Of a stretch of DNA of 64,000 bases, positions 38,393-49,479 are shown piece by piece. A program made the translations under genes and the position numbers. This DNA comes from Spirogloea muscicola (lineage: Eukaryota > Streptophyta > Zygnematophyceae > Spirogloeales > Spirogloeaceae). A model generated the notes under the pieces. It was not told the DNA's origin. It worked only from the letters and a program-made list of their open reading frames with translations, and did not search any database. Positions within the stretch are counted from its first letter, which is position 1. The number at the start of each line of letters is the position of its first letter. The stretch covers positions 117,263 to 181,262 of the forward strand of contig WELB01000245.1 in NCBI GenBank assembly GCA_009602725.1. Direction: 5' to 3'.

Positions 38393-39313
38393 TCTTATAT
38401 TCAAAGTCTGCAGCGTAGCTGCACTAGGTGTCTTACTCAATTTTCCTCTCCAAGATTCGACATCTCCGCATATTTTGTGGAGTTCGAGCGAACTAAATGT
38501 GTCCCTGTAGCTTTGTTCTGTTATTTATGGTGGTCCATCTTCATTTTAGCCCTGTGGTTGGGAAGTCCGAGCAGATTTTATGCTGTTGCAGCGCATGTGT
38601 TGACGCGGCAAATCAAGTGTCCTTCTTGTCAGACAGTCAAGAGTAGCTTGGTTGACGTCTCTGATGCCTTTGCGAGGTTGAGTCGTTAATTCCATAGTCG
38701 CTCCTATAATCGTCCTCCTCCACACCCACTCCCCCAATAACCGTGGCCAATGTCTTGCCCAACTATTGATGGACTGTGTCGAGAATCTCCTGTTGACATT
38801 TACTTATCGCAGTTTTGGTGGTCCCAAAGCTTCCGTGTCGTTCCTCCCGTGCTTTTTAAAATAAGCATGTGCTTTGGAGTTGCACGTCAGCTACTCACAC
38901 TCACAAACCCCATCATCTTAAGCTCACCGTGCAAATTATCATCTCGACCATTACCCGACATCCTGGTGGAACGCATTTGCAGGATGTCTACAGTCCTTTC
39001 CTATCTAGGCTTAGATAGACTCTTCCAGTAGAGGGCAACTGCTGTGATTAGCCAGCCCAGAAAAAGATTGTACAAAGTATCCAAATGCTGATGCACATGG
39101 AAGCCATAGCCGAGGCTCCTCCCTAGTGGCCCTCCGCCGTCGGCGCCGCCACCTGCCAATTGGGCGCCCTTTGCTTCGGCTAGTCGCGCCAGCAGTGGCT
39201 CTCAACCAAAACCCTAAAGCCCGTAACCCTAAAGCATAAACCCCTGACCCCTTGACCCTAAACCCTAAACCCGAAGCAATCGCCACAAGTACTTGTCGAG
39301 AGGAGGGCGGACA
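38393..39313. other. Gene-free interval between PRMT1 and propionyl-CoA carboxylase alpha
   Basis: It contains a small fragment of the dispersed family near 39025-39060 (GTGATTAGCCAGCCCAGAAA) and the telomere-like array at 39207-39273. No exon is recognised. Confidence 0.55.
39207..39273. repeat. Interstitial telomere-like CCCTAAA array close to a start codon
   Basis: Several exact or near CCCTAAA units in one orientation end about 40 nt upstream of the carboxylase ATG at 39314. The unit is the plant-type telomere repeat and also the telo-box known from plant promoters. Confidence 0.85.
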
Positions 39314-42300
39314 ATGCGCAGGGTGGCGGCCGTCTGCGGCAATTGGCCAAAGCCAGGCGCCCACAATGGCGCAGCCTGGCGGCGGCGCCCAATTACCGCC
39401 GCAATTACTGCAGAATTAGCAGTAGCATGTCGTTTGCCTGGCTCGGATTTAGCTCCATGGCTTCCGAGAAGCCCAGCAAGGCTGAGCCGACGGGTCCACA
39501 GCGGCGAGCATCGCCTGGACACGGCGGCCTTCGGCAGCTTGTTGCCAGCAGCGGCTGATGCTGCCAGTAAGGTGCGTGCTGCCTCTGAGTTGCTGCAGGG
39601 CTATCAGGGATTTGGGTCCCAGATTTAGTTTTGGAAAATTGGGTTATCAGGCACAGAATTCTGCTATGGTATCAAGACTCATGAATTGTGCAGATGTTGT
39701 ATCGCCCAGCTGCTTGCTCCAGGCCGAATGTGCGTCTGGCAATGCACCGAGCAGCTCTGTGGGCTTCCTGTCTACTGAGCTGCTGCTGTCCATGCAGTAC
39801 CTCATGAAATGTTAAGTGCTAGATTGCAATTCAGGAAGCTTGAGTGAAAATGATGGCCAATATGACGTTGCCAAGGTGCAGCAACGAGTTGCATTGTGGC
39901 AGCTCTGACTCCTTCCTGAATTTTGAGCTTGTAGCACAGCTGCTCCACTTGCGCAGGTGGGTACGCCTCCGCCCTTCTCTAAGGTCCTTGTTGCCAACCG
40001 CGGCGAGATTGCATGTCGCATCATGCGGACGGCCCGGCGGCTGGGCATCAAGTCGGTGGCGGTCTATAGCGACGTCGACCGCGCGATGCCGCACGTCCAC
40101 ATGGCAGACGAAGCTGTCTGCCTGGTGAGGCTCAGAAGCACCATACAACTCCTTTGCTGCCAGCTCTGACGAGGCCCTGATAGCTCCTATCAAATCCTCT
40201 ATTAGCTAACACGCAGCCATGACTAGCATTGACTCAGTCTAGAATAGAACTGAAAGATATGTCCAATTGTGATTGTCAACCCTTGATTTGAAAGCTTGTC
40301 ATGTGAGTCTATTAAGCAAGTCCTGAGTTAGCGGGCCAAGCCTAAATCTGCGTGTGCAAGATTGCTAGGAAGGGTCTGAAGTCGTGTAGCTGAGGCAGAT
40401 ACCTGGCTGTGGAATATATTGTAGCAAATGTCGGCTTTCCTCTTGCAGACTGAATCTTCACGCTATCACAACCAGCTAGATTATCAACACTTAAAGCAGA
40501 AAGAAATTGAGAACTTCTGCCTAAACAGCATAATATCCAAACCTTCATGCTAGACCTGAGAAGTAGCTGACGAAGCATATGTACGACAAACAAGTCTAAT
40601 AGTCAAAGGACGGGGCCTGCTGGCAGGGCCCTGCTCCAGCTGTGCAGAGCTATCTAAATGTTGATCGACTCGTGGCTGCCGTTCAATCCACCGGCGCTCA
40701 AGCTGTGAGCCCTTTCTCTTTTGGTCTCATGCACAGTACAGATTACCTTTTGCTCATAATCTCCTGGCGCTTACTGGCTCATGCTTTGCCAGGCACGATC
40801 ACAATGAGACTGATAAGGATAGCTGTCGAGTTCTTATTGTAGACAACCCACGTTGCGCGGTTGCTACGATCAGCTGCCATTTCTTGTGATGCTTGCAAAC
40901 GGGGTGCTCCAATTTCCTGCTTGGACAGGTGCACCCTGGCTATGGCTTCCTTTCAGAGAATGCATCCTTTGTGGAGGATCTGGAGGCGATGGGCGTCGCA
41001 TTTGTCGGGCCCTCTGCGTCTGCCATTGCTGCCATGGGCGACAAGGTTTGGCTCCACAATTCTCATAATGATTGTGCCCTTGGGTTGGCAAACAGACATG
41101 CTCTGCTCCTTGAGCCCCGCACTTTACAGGATCAATGTACACATCAAGGCACTGAAATGCAATGTGTCTGTCTGCATTGAAGACTGACGTGGTTTTGTGA
41201 AGCTCTGTGGTGTTGCGACTCTTGTTCGCTTCTTCATCCAGTCACTGTTGCCTTGAGGGCTTATACAAGCTTGCAAGAAAGTGCATGTGCGCCTGGCCAG
41301 CTTGACCTCATTGCATGAACAAGCGTTGAATGCAGCCATCTTTGGACACTGTTCAACATACTCTTGTGACTTCTTCCAGATAGAGAGCAAGAGGCTCGCT
41401 TTGGAGGCGGGGGTGAGTACCATACCCGGCAGCGCAGAAGTCCTGACCGACCCTGACCACGCCGTACAAATAGGTATCTGTGATAGCCGTAGAGAATCTT
41501 GACCTTCACCTGTGGTAGACAGATGGACATTATAGACTGGCTGCCAAATCTCTAGATTTGAAGTGAGCATGCTCAATTTAGGCATGTTGTTGGCAGCACA
41601 CATCTTTCTTGATGCTGCAGTCGTTGTACTGCCGCAGCAAAGATGGTGGGGTTTCCAATCATGCTCAAAGCTTCGGCTGGAGGTGGTGGCAAAGGCATGC
41701 GTGTTGCCAGGTCACTTTCTCTAAGTGTGCTACTTCAATGAGCAATCCAGAGACATATAGAAACAAACTAATACTTAGTATATAGAAACTATATACTCAT
41801 CATTGAGGTGTCTGACCGAGACAGCCGTGGATACAACTTCAATAACTCTACAGAAGTTGATGGGCTTTGTAGGCTCGATGATAGTCAAGCAGGCCATCAT
41901 GAGCTCTCTATGCCATGCTTAAAGTATACCTTTGTGATATCACCAACAATGAAGCCTCGGTCGTTGTACAGGAGCGAGGAGGAGGTGAGAGAGAGCTTTG
42001 AGCTGTGCCGCGCGGAGGCGGAGTCCAGCTTTGCTGATGGCCGCATCTTCATTGAGAGGCGAGATTGATTAGCCTTCTGTCTGCCAGCGTGACAGCAGCG
42101 AGCGGGTAATGTCCTTGTGTTGTGAATGTCATCAAATCAAGAATATTCGCAAATGAAGTGCAAGTGGCCACCTCAGCTCAGCGATGCCCATGCAAGAGTA
42201 CTATGGACAACTAGACTGACGGGCGCTTGAGCTGTTGCAGATTCATTGACCGGCCACGGCACATTGAGATCCAGTTAGTGGGCGACGCACATGGCCACGT

Positions 42301-45300
42301 GGTCAGCATTCTGACAGACTGGGCGTGTTTTCACGTCCATTGCTGCTGATTGATTTGGTTGAAGAGCATACTGCCTCACTTGTTCTCCTCTTGTAGACCT
42401 TCAATTGAGCAATTGCTAGTCCCTTAAACGTATGGGCCATCATCAATATCATCCGTGAGATATGTGCCTTATGAGATATGCATAGGCCTTGTGTCAATCT
42501 AGCCTTCTTCCTGGGTTCAGCAAATTGGAAATTCCGACGACTTTGACTGACCACATGGACTTTGAATGACTCTCAATGATGAATACTGTGAGAGTGTGTT
42601 TGCAGGTCTACCTTCCAGAAAGAGAGTGCTCCATCCAACGACGGAATCAGAAGGTGAGATGATCATATTGCAAGGGACCAATGCCGAGTGCTGCCAGCAA
42701 GAAGTTGCACTGTGCACTGCATCTAGAGATACCTGTGGAATGGCCAGCTCCTGTGACTTCTGACCCTCCAAACATTATCTGGTGCTTTAGACTTAGGGAC
42801 CCACTTTAATGTTTATGATCAGCTCCAGATCTCGGGTATACATTGCTTTTGTTTTGCCAACTTAGAGTGCCATCAATTCGCGTCTCTGAAGTGAAGGTGG
42901 TGGAGGAGGCCCCATCAACGTTTCTCCCTCCCGACATTCGCAAGGCCATGGGCGAGCAAGCCGTCCTTCTCGCCAAGGCTGTGGGCTACAAGTCTGCTGG
43001 AACCGTCGAGTTCCTCATGGACAAGGACAGGAACTTTTTCTTTCTCGAGATGAACACGCGGTTGCAGGTGCATACAACAAGAGGAATCTGTAACCACAAA
43101 CATTCACGCGCGATTATATTTTGCTTGTGATGGCTGTTGTGAGAGCAATGCCATCAAAGGCCATCTGCATCACTGGGCCTGTCTAAGTAAATGTCAATTT
43201 AAAGCCATGCAATCCACGATATCAATCAAGTCTGTCATCCTTGAACAGGTGGAGCATCCCGTTACCGAGCTAGTCACAGGCTTGGATATAGTGGAGATCA
43301 TGTTTAAGGTACTGCAACCTGCTCCCTCTCTTGTCATTCTGCACTGCTGGGAGGGCCAAGGGATGAAAAATCAGTTCCTCTCTCTTATGGGCTTTGCTTC
43401 AGACAAGCTTAGATGCAACTTATGACTCCTTGATATGTCTCCTGCTGCTTACTCCTGGGCTATGCATGATATTGTGGATGAGTTTGACGCCTTTACATGT
43501 AGTCAATGTATAACAAATTAGATTCCTTCTCAATTAGGCCTACCTTTCGGGACAGGCCCTGACATACTTCAGACTCCTCGGGGCTGCTCTAATCATCATG
43601 GCCAGGTAGCGGCAGGAGAGCGGCTACAGCTGTCACAGGAAGAGGCAGCCGTGCCTCGGGGCTGGGCGCTCGAGTGCCGCGTGTATGCTGAGGACCCCTG
43701 CCGCAACTTCCTCCTGTGCGGGCGTCTCCACTCCTACTTGCAAGCAGTAGACCAGATGAGACGCAAATCTGATCATACGCCAACGAGATTCTCGATCACC
43801 TAATAATTTGAGCTGGAAATGCGATGCAATTGTAGAGTCCTGCAAGTCTTCATAAAGCTGCAGCCACAGGCTTGAGGACTATCTGGGCTTAATCTGCATG
43901 TTCAATTGTGCACATAAGCTGAAGTTCTGACCTTGCAAGTCATTTAGTGCCCACATGACGAGTTGATCAAATGCCTGCAGAGAAGACCATCTCTTGTGAT
44001 AGTTATTGCATTTTGCCACTTTGCATTGTCAACTTGCAGAACACAAGGAAGGTTGCAGACTTACATGGAACCAACTTCTGAGACTCCTGATGAGATTGTG
44101 AGAGTGGACTCGGGCATAAGGGAGGGCTGCTCTGTTAGCATTCACTACGACTCACTCCTCTCCAAGGTAAAGCAAAGTCCTGGCAGTCTGTTAAGGGCTA
44201 CATCGTGGAACTGTGCCCCTTGAGCCATATATAGTAGCCAAGTTACACCAAGTAATAGAGTTGGGACGCAAAGCATTTACAATCACATGCAGTCTCCCTG
44301 TTTCATTTGATGATTCTATTCCCTGCATGAATGACAGAATTTCTCAAATATGAAAACTGCACATGTGTGATTCTGCACAGCTCATCACTTGGGGCCCTGC
44401 TAGAGAATCAGCTATCGCTTCAATGGAGGTAAAACACAAAACATTTGTTGTGGCTCACTCGCTGAAATGGGTTTTGCCATTTCAGCAACTACCAAATCAT
44501 GTCGAAGTGCTTTTCACGAGTTGCGTAAATTATGTACATTATGTAGCTGCAGGTCATAGGGCAGGAGTGCAGCAACCTCTTGCTGTGACTTCTAGAGTAC
44601 TCTGCTCACATCATCATCATGAAAAGGTCTTGATCTTGCAGCAAGTTGCTCCCCTTTCAGCGGGCGTTGGACAGCTACGTCATTCACGGCCTCAACCACA
44701 ATGCATCCTTCCTCAGATCTGTGGTATCATTGCAGGTAAGACATCTATTCAGTATGCTGTACTTATAGTTCCTTAACAGATTACCAAGAATATCCTACAA
44801 GTAGTCTCTATATCATGTAAGCAATTCTATGAGTTTCTACAGCTTGATACTCTGAATACAAGGGCTGTTTGGTGGTGGCAATCGGTGCTTCTCCTCTACA
44901 CTTCTTTAGTAAAGAGGTTCAGCTTACTGATGCAGGACTTCAAGGCCGGCAATCTCAGTACCAAATTTCTTGACGAGCACTTTCCAGATGGGTGGAAGAG
45001 CTCGGGCTTATCTCCCAAGCAGAAGGTAGCAGATTGCATACCATGTTCGTTTAGACAGTATCAGCCTGACAGTACACCATGCGCAAGGGTCATCAGACTA
45101 TGATCAGTGAGAGTTGACCTATGACATTATGACATCCTCAGCCTCGATTACAACTTCTTTGGAATGGGTTTTGCTGACATGTTTGAACATGAGCTCTGCC
45201 GCATCCTGTATCTGTCTGCAATATTGGTAGTCAGAGTAGCGTGCAGCAGAGGTCTACCTCATTGTGAATGCTCTGTTGCACTGACACTTGGATGCAGGAG

Positions 45301-46846
45301 TTAGAACGATAAAGACTTAATTATCGTGTCAGGTCTGTTGATGCAGGATGAAGTCATTGCTATTGCCACGCTTCTGCGTGTCACATTGATGCATACAAAG
45401 GGGTTGAAGCTACCTTCGCAGCAGGAGCTGCTGCAATTGGTTATCTCCATTGCTGGCGAGGACGTCACTGTGACAGTGCAAGCTGGCGAAAACCTGTACA
45501 GTCCGCAGCTGGTACTCATGCATTTTGCGATTCTGACATGGGGTCAAGAGAGTCAGAGGGCCAGAGATGTTCTGGTCGCACCTTCTCTCTGCATGTCATA
45601 TTATAAAACATGATATGAAGTAAGAAATGCAGACGAGATTTTGTGCTTGAGATAGAATGCAGTGGCCGTGGATTTGCATATAGGCTGACATCAAGAAAAA
45701 ACTGTGAAGTAACTTCCGAGATGTCCTTGCAGTAGTGTCGTGACCATGTTACCTGGAGTGCCATGGTCATACTTGCAGGAAGTGGAGATAGGAGGCCGCC
45801 ATTACAAGGTCAGGGAATCAGTCAAGCAGCTCAAAGGCAGGCCGTCCTTGGTCGTGGTTGCCATCAACGGCAAGGAGGCCACCTGTCAGATGCTGAAGAG
45901 GCTTCCTCGTGGGTTTCGCCTCCTCTATGAGGGTGCTGAGGTAGTTACAGCCGCAAAACAAAACTTACATACATCACCAAACCTTATGGCAGCTTGCCCA
46001 CATCGTAGTTCCTAGACTAGTTCCATCCTGAGCTTTGCATTCCGGGTAAATACCAATTTGCTAGATATCGTACGTGCATGTGAGTGGAGGTGGTTCCTGA
46101 GGTGGACTGGCTTGTGGTTGACGCAAATTTGTTGCATTCTGGAATCATGAAACGAACTGAATGCCTTCTATGAGCTTGGGAGTACTGGCCTGGCTACTTA
46201 CTGTTTCCTGATTTATGTCAATATGTCTCTTGCAGATTGATGTTCTTGTTCAGACTCCTTTGCAAGCCAATCTGTCTAAGCACATGCCTCCACCCCCTGT
46301 CACTGATTATAGCAAGGTCTGATCCATTATAGTTGAGGTTGCGCTGTGGCTTCTACTTAATGGCAGCATCGGCAGGTTGCAGTTGTGATGAATTGAGATG
46401 CATGGCCTTCCTATCTCATTGAATTGATAAGTAGTGATTGACTGTCCCCTTGACTCTAGGTTCTGCACTCGCCAATGCCGGGTTACCTTGTCAAGATATC
46501 TGCCGAAGTTGGTCAGGAGGTACTTTCAGCTAATCTGCATATTAGGCACTGCATGAGGCACCATGTACTCTTGTGGGCTAGCCGTGTTCAGCAACTACCC
46601 TTGCTTGTGATGCTCAAAGCTTGTCATGATGTGCATCAAGCAATCAGATGGAAAAGTTACTCAAATGGGAAATATCACTGGATACCATGGTGAATGCAGG
46701 TGATGCAAGGAGACGAACTCGCGGTAGTCGAGGCGATGAAGATGAGGAACGTGCTGCGATCGGAGCAAGCGGGCATTGTTAAGAGAGTTTGCGTTGAGAC
46801 GGGGTGCATCTTGAGCATTGACCAAGTGATACTTGAGTTCGAATGA
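39314..46846 (+). CDS. PCCA: Propionyl-CoA carboxylase, alpha (biotin-carrying) subunit, mitochondrial
   Basis: Exons: 39314-39571, 39957-40124, 40627-40704, 40929-41045, 41380-41473, 41638-41710, 41972-42058, 42241-42301, 42606-42653, 42897-43067, 43249-43308, 43606-43715, 44040-44166, 44381-44428, 44661-44735, 44936-45025, 45347-45511, 45779-45940, 46236-46316, 46460-46519 and 46700-46846. They give 759 residues, near the animal length. The enzyme carboxylates propionyl-CoA to methylmalonyl-CoA. Order: Arg/Ala-rich mitochondrial presequence; biotin carboxylase ([69 protein letters not shown]); linker [10 protein letters not shown]...SLLSKLITWG; BT-like region; biotinyl domain with lysine in [36 protein letters not shown] and [15 protein letters not shown] fit PCCA rather than 3-methylcrotonyl-CoA carboxylase. 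Intron 7 has a GC donor. The beta subunit is not in this window. Confidence 0.93.
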
Positions 46847-47814
46847 GGCACTAACTACCAACTGGCAAGGCCGGCATCTGTAGCGCCAAGGCATTGCCAC
46901 TTGGGACAGCACCAGGTCCACGACTGGCCACCCAAGCTGCACCGCACCCCACAGCCGCCGAGCAAGTGTGAGGTTGACTGGTTATTGGGCGGCAGATATA
47001 TTTTTTTATAATTGAGGTGACTGGAGATGGAGAGTTAGGTACTCGTCTATGCGGAACATGATTGACTTACACTGTGTTTCTCCAGAAAAGCCTTTCACAT
47101 GGTTGCCTCAATCTACATGGAGGCAGCCACATCGCAATCCAGCCAAATGTACTCGTATCAGTTTCTACTATGTCGCATGAATGTGAGAGTTCAGATCTAC
47201 TGTATAACTTTGGATCACCAAGAAACTTCAAAAAACACTTCCACCTGTCTGGTACATCCGACATTGTACCCTGATTGTTAATGATAGATATGTAATACTA
47301 TTGAGGCTATCAGCTTTTCAAGTGGAACTAAATGATAACATTAGATACGTTCTCAATTCTTCCAAGGAAACCATGGGGAAGGCTTGGGAGGAATATTCAC
47401 GCGGTTGACGGTCCCCTCCCAAGCAGTAAAAGCTCCTCGTGATGCTGAGGGCACTGACTGGCAAACCCTGCGACACTACGATTCTTACTGCAACCTGCGT
47501 GTCTGTGGCTGATTTATGGGGCACTCGGGCGCCTCAGGACAGAGGGCCTCCGACAAACAAAATTGTTCATGAAACAATTAGTGAGACTGAAGTTCGAGTT
47601 TAAATCGAGGAAATATAAAAGGAATTTCCTCCTGCAACGCCCCCACCAGGGACCTGCTGCATGCATGGGGCAGGACGTGGGCGCCCAGCTCGGACGTGGG
47701 CGCCCAGCTCAGGAGCTCCCGCAGGCCAGCCGCCAGGACGAGCTCCGCCACACCACGGCGCGGCGAGACATGGACGGCGGCTGAGCAGGCGAGCCAGCTG
47801 CTCCTGGCGGCAAC
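46847..47814. other. Gene-free interval upstream of the PLAC8 gene
   Basis: Mostly unique AT-richer sequence becoming GC-rich after 47640. At 47673-47710 a 19-bp word (GGACGTGGGCGCCCAGCTC) is directly and exactly duplicated. Confidence 0.55.
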
Positions 47815-47854
47815 GCCTGAGTTACGCAGCCGGTTTCGGCTGCGTAACTCAGGC
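47815..47854 (+). promoter_or_regulatory. Perfect 18-bp hairpin immediately upstream of the PLAC8 start codon
   Basis: Arms 47815-47832 and 47837-47854 are exact reverse complements with a GTTT loop. The 3' arm ends 11 nt before the ATG at 47866. If transcribed it would be a very stable leader stem next to the initiation codon. Confidence 0.85.
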
Positions 47855-47865
47855 CAGAGCCTGCC

Positions 47866-48821
47866 ATGGCGGCCGAGGAGGTTGGCCGCGGTGGCGAGCA
47901 GCAGAAGCGGTGGAGCAGCGGGCTGCTGGACTGCACCAAGGATCCCAAGACGTGCTGCCTCGTTGCGTGCTGCCCCTGCGTCGCGTTCGCGCAGAACGCG
48001 AGGCGCATCATGCGCAACAGCCCCGACCCCGGCTGCCTACGTCCGTCTGCCGTGAACTTACATCCACCCTCTGCAGCATCAGCAGTCAGTGGTCACTTAG
48101 TACATGCATATGCTTAGAGGCGCTAAGGCCATGCCCATCAGAGATCTATAATGATCACACTGGAATTGGCAGAGGCATCGCTGAAACGCACACAGTAATT
48201 AGCTGAAGAGCTCGAAGCTGCAGACTCGAGACACAGCTTGTGAGAGAGCTGGCTGGCCAAGATGGTATTTGAGTTGCTTATAGGCACTCCGTTATCACTG
48301 ATCGACTGCAGTTGTATCCTATGTATTCCATGCTGACAGTTTTCTGCATCTACTACTTCTGCCTGGGGGCTTGCCTGGCGTGCCCACTGTGCTGCCTGAT
48401 CGGGCCGCCGGCATACTGGACGTGCTGCATCCCGTGTTACGCGTACCGCTACCGCCAGCGCCTGCGAGCCAAGTATGGCCTGCCCGAGGAGCCGATCACC
48501 GACTTTTGTGCTCACTGCTGTTGCCACCCGTGTGCCGTCTGCCAGGAGGCCCGTGAGCTTGCGTACCAAGAAAGCCTTGTGGGTATCAGCCCGCTCGACA
48601 GTGGACCATATAGCGGCGCAAGCTATGGATATGCATGGCCGGCTGTGCCGCCGGCCGTGGTCGTGGAGGCCGTGCCTGTGCCAGTGCCCGTGCCACCGCC
48701 CAACATGGCCATGCACAGGGACTGGCCAGAGCCAGGCCTTGAGAGAGTGCCGGCAAGCACTGCAGATCAGCCAGCCAGGCTTAGAGATGCGGCGAGTGAA
48801 GCTAAGGGCAGCTCCGCTTGA
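47866..48821 (+). CDS. PLAC8 (cysteine-rich) family membrane protein
   Basis: Exons 47866-48051 and 48312-48821 give 231 residues. The PLAC8 pattern is WSSGLLDCTKDPKTCCLVAC followed by CPCVAFAQNARRIM, then a Cys-rich hydrophobic stretch (FCIYYFCLGACLACP, CCLIGPPAYWTCCIP), YRQRLRAKYGLPEE, and the second signature DFCAHCCCHPCAVCQEARELAYQ. Plant members include fruit-weight and cadmium-resistance proteins at the plasma membrane that affect cell number or metal export; the role here cannot be told. The C-terminal 80 residues, rich in Pro, Val and Ala, extend beyond the usual domain. The junction (GTGAAC donor, GACTGCAG acceptor) keeps phase 0 and joins the two signatures, though the donor is ordinary. 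A stable hairpin precedes the ATG. Confidence 0.82.
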
Positions 48822-49479
48822 TCACTTTCCAGTGTCAGCACCCACACCCATATATCCTTGGCGAAGTGCAATCGGCACAAGAACGTCATCTTTCAACAAT
48901 CAACCACCCCTGCTCGTCAATGCTAAACTCCTACATTCAAGCTTCGTGCTACTCAGGACCCAATCTGAGGTTCGCAAATGAGCTCATCCTTGACCATCTG
49001 CTTGTTTGCCTGGAGATGGTTTGATAGGTGCTTCCTGTCAACGAAGAGTTGCTTCTTGGTTGTTACACCCTATCATAAGTCTTGGGGGTCTACCAACTGA
49101 AAGTAGGCCACTCAATGGATCACCAGCATCATGATCAATCAATGGCAAGGAATGTGTAATTAACCCTCTCCTTTGATTGCTGAACTTCCAAGGAGTCTGA
49201 CATGTTAAGAGGTACAGGGAGCCAGCGAGCAGCGGCAGCTTAGGTGCCACGATCTTGCAAATTTACTTCATCACAAAGTCTGCTGATGCGAGAGTTGACT
49301 AACTTGCAAATTCTATGTCTGTGGGCCCCTCTCAGCACTTCGGGGCCCTAGCACATTTCTCCGCAGCTGGCCAGCTTGTTGACCATGCGGCAGCGTCCTT
49401 GAAGTACAACCTTTGTGAGAGCTTAAGTCCTGTTAAGGCAAGACTTGTTGCTGTCCAACTCTGACTAGGCGTTAGACGT
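48822..49479. other. Gene-free interval between convergent PLAC8 and UXS genes
   Basis: Unique sequence without recognised exons. It should hold the two 3' untranslated regions. Confidence 0.55.

Noticed and set aside
39314-46846. 3-methylcrotonyl-CoA carboxylase alpha as the identity of the biotin enzyme
   Set aside because: The residues around [32 protein letters not shown] and the [15 protein letters not shown] region fit propionyl-CoA carboxylase alpha better; a tree would settle it.
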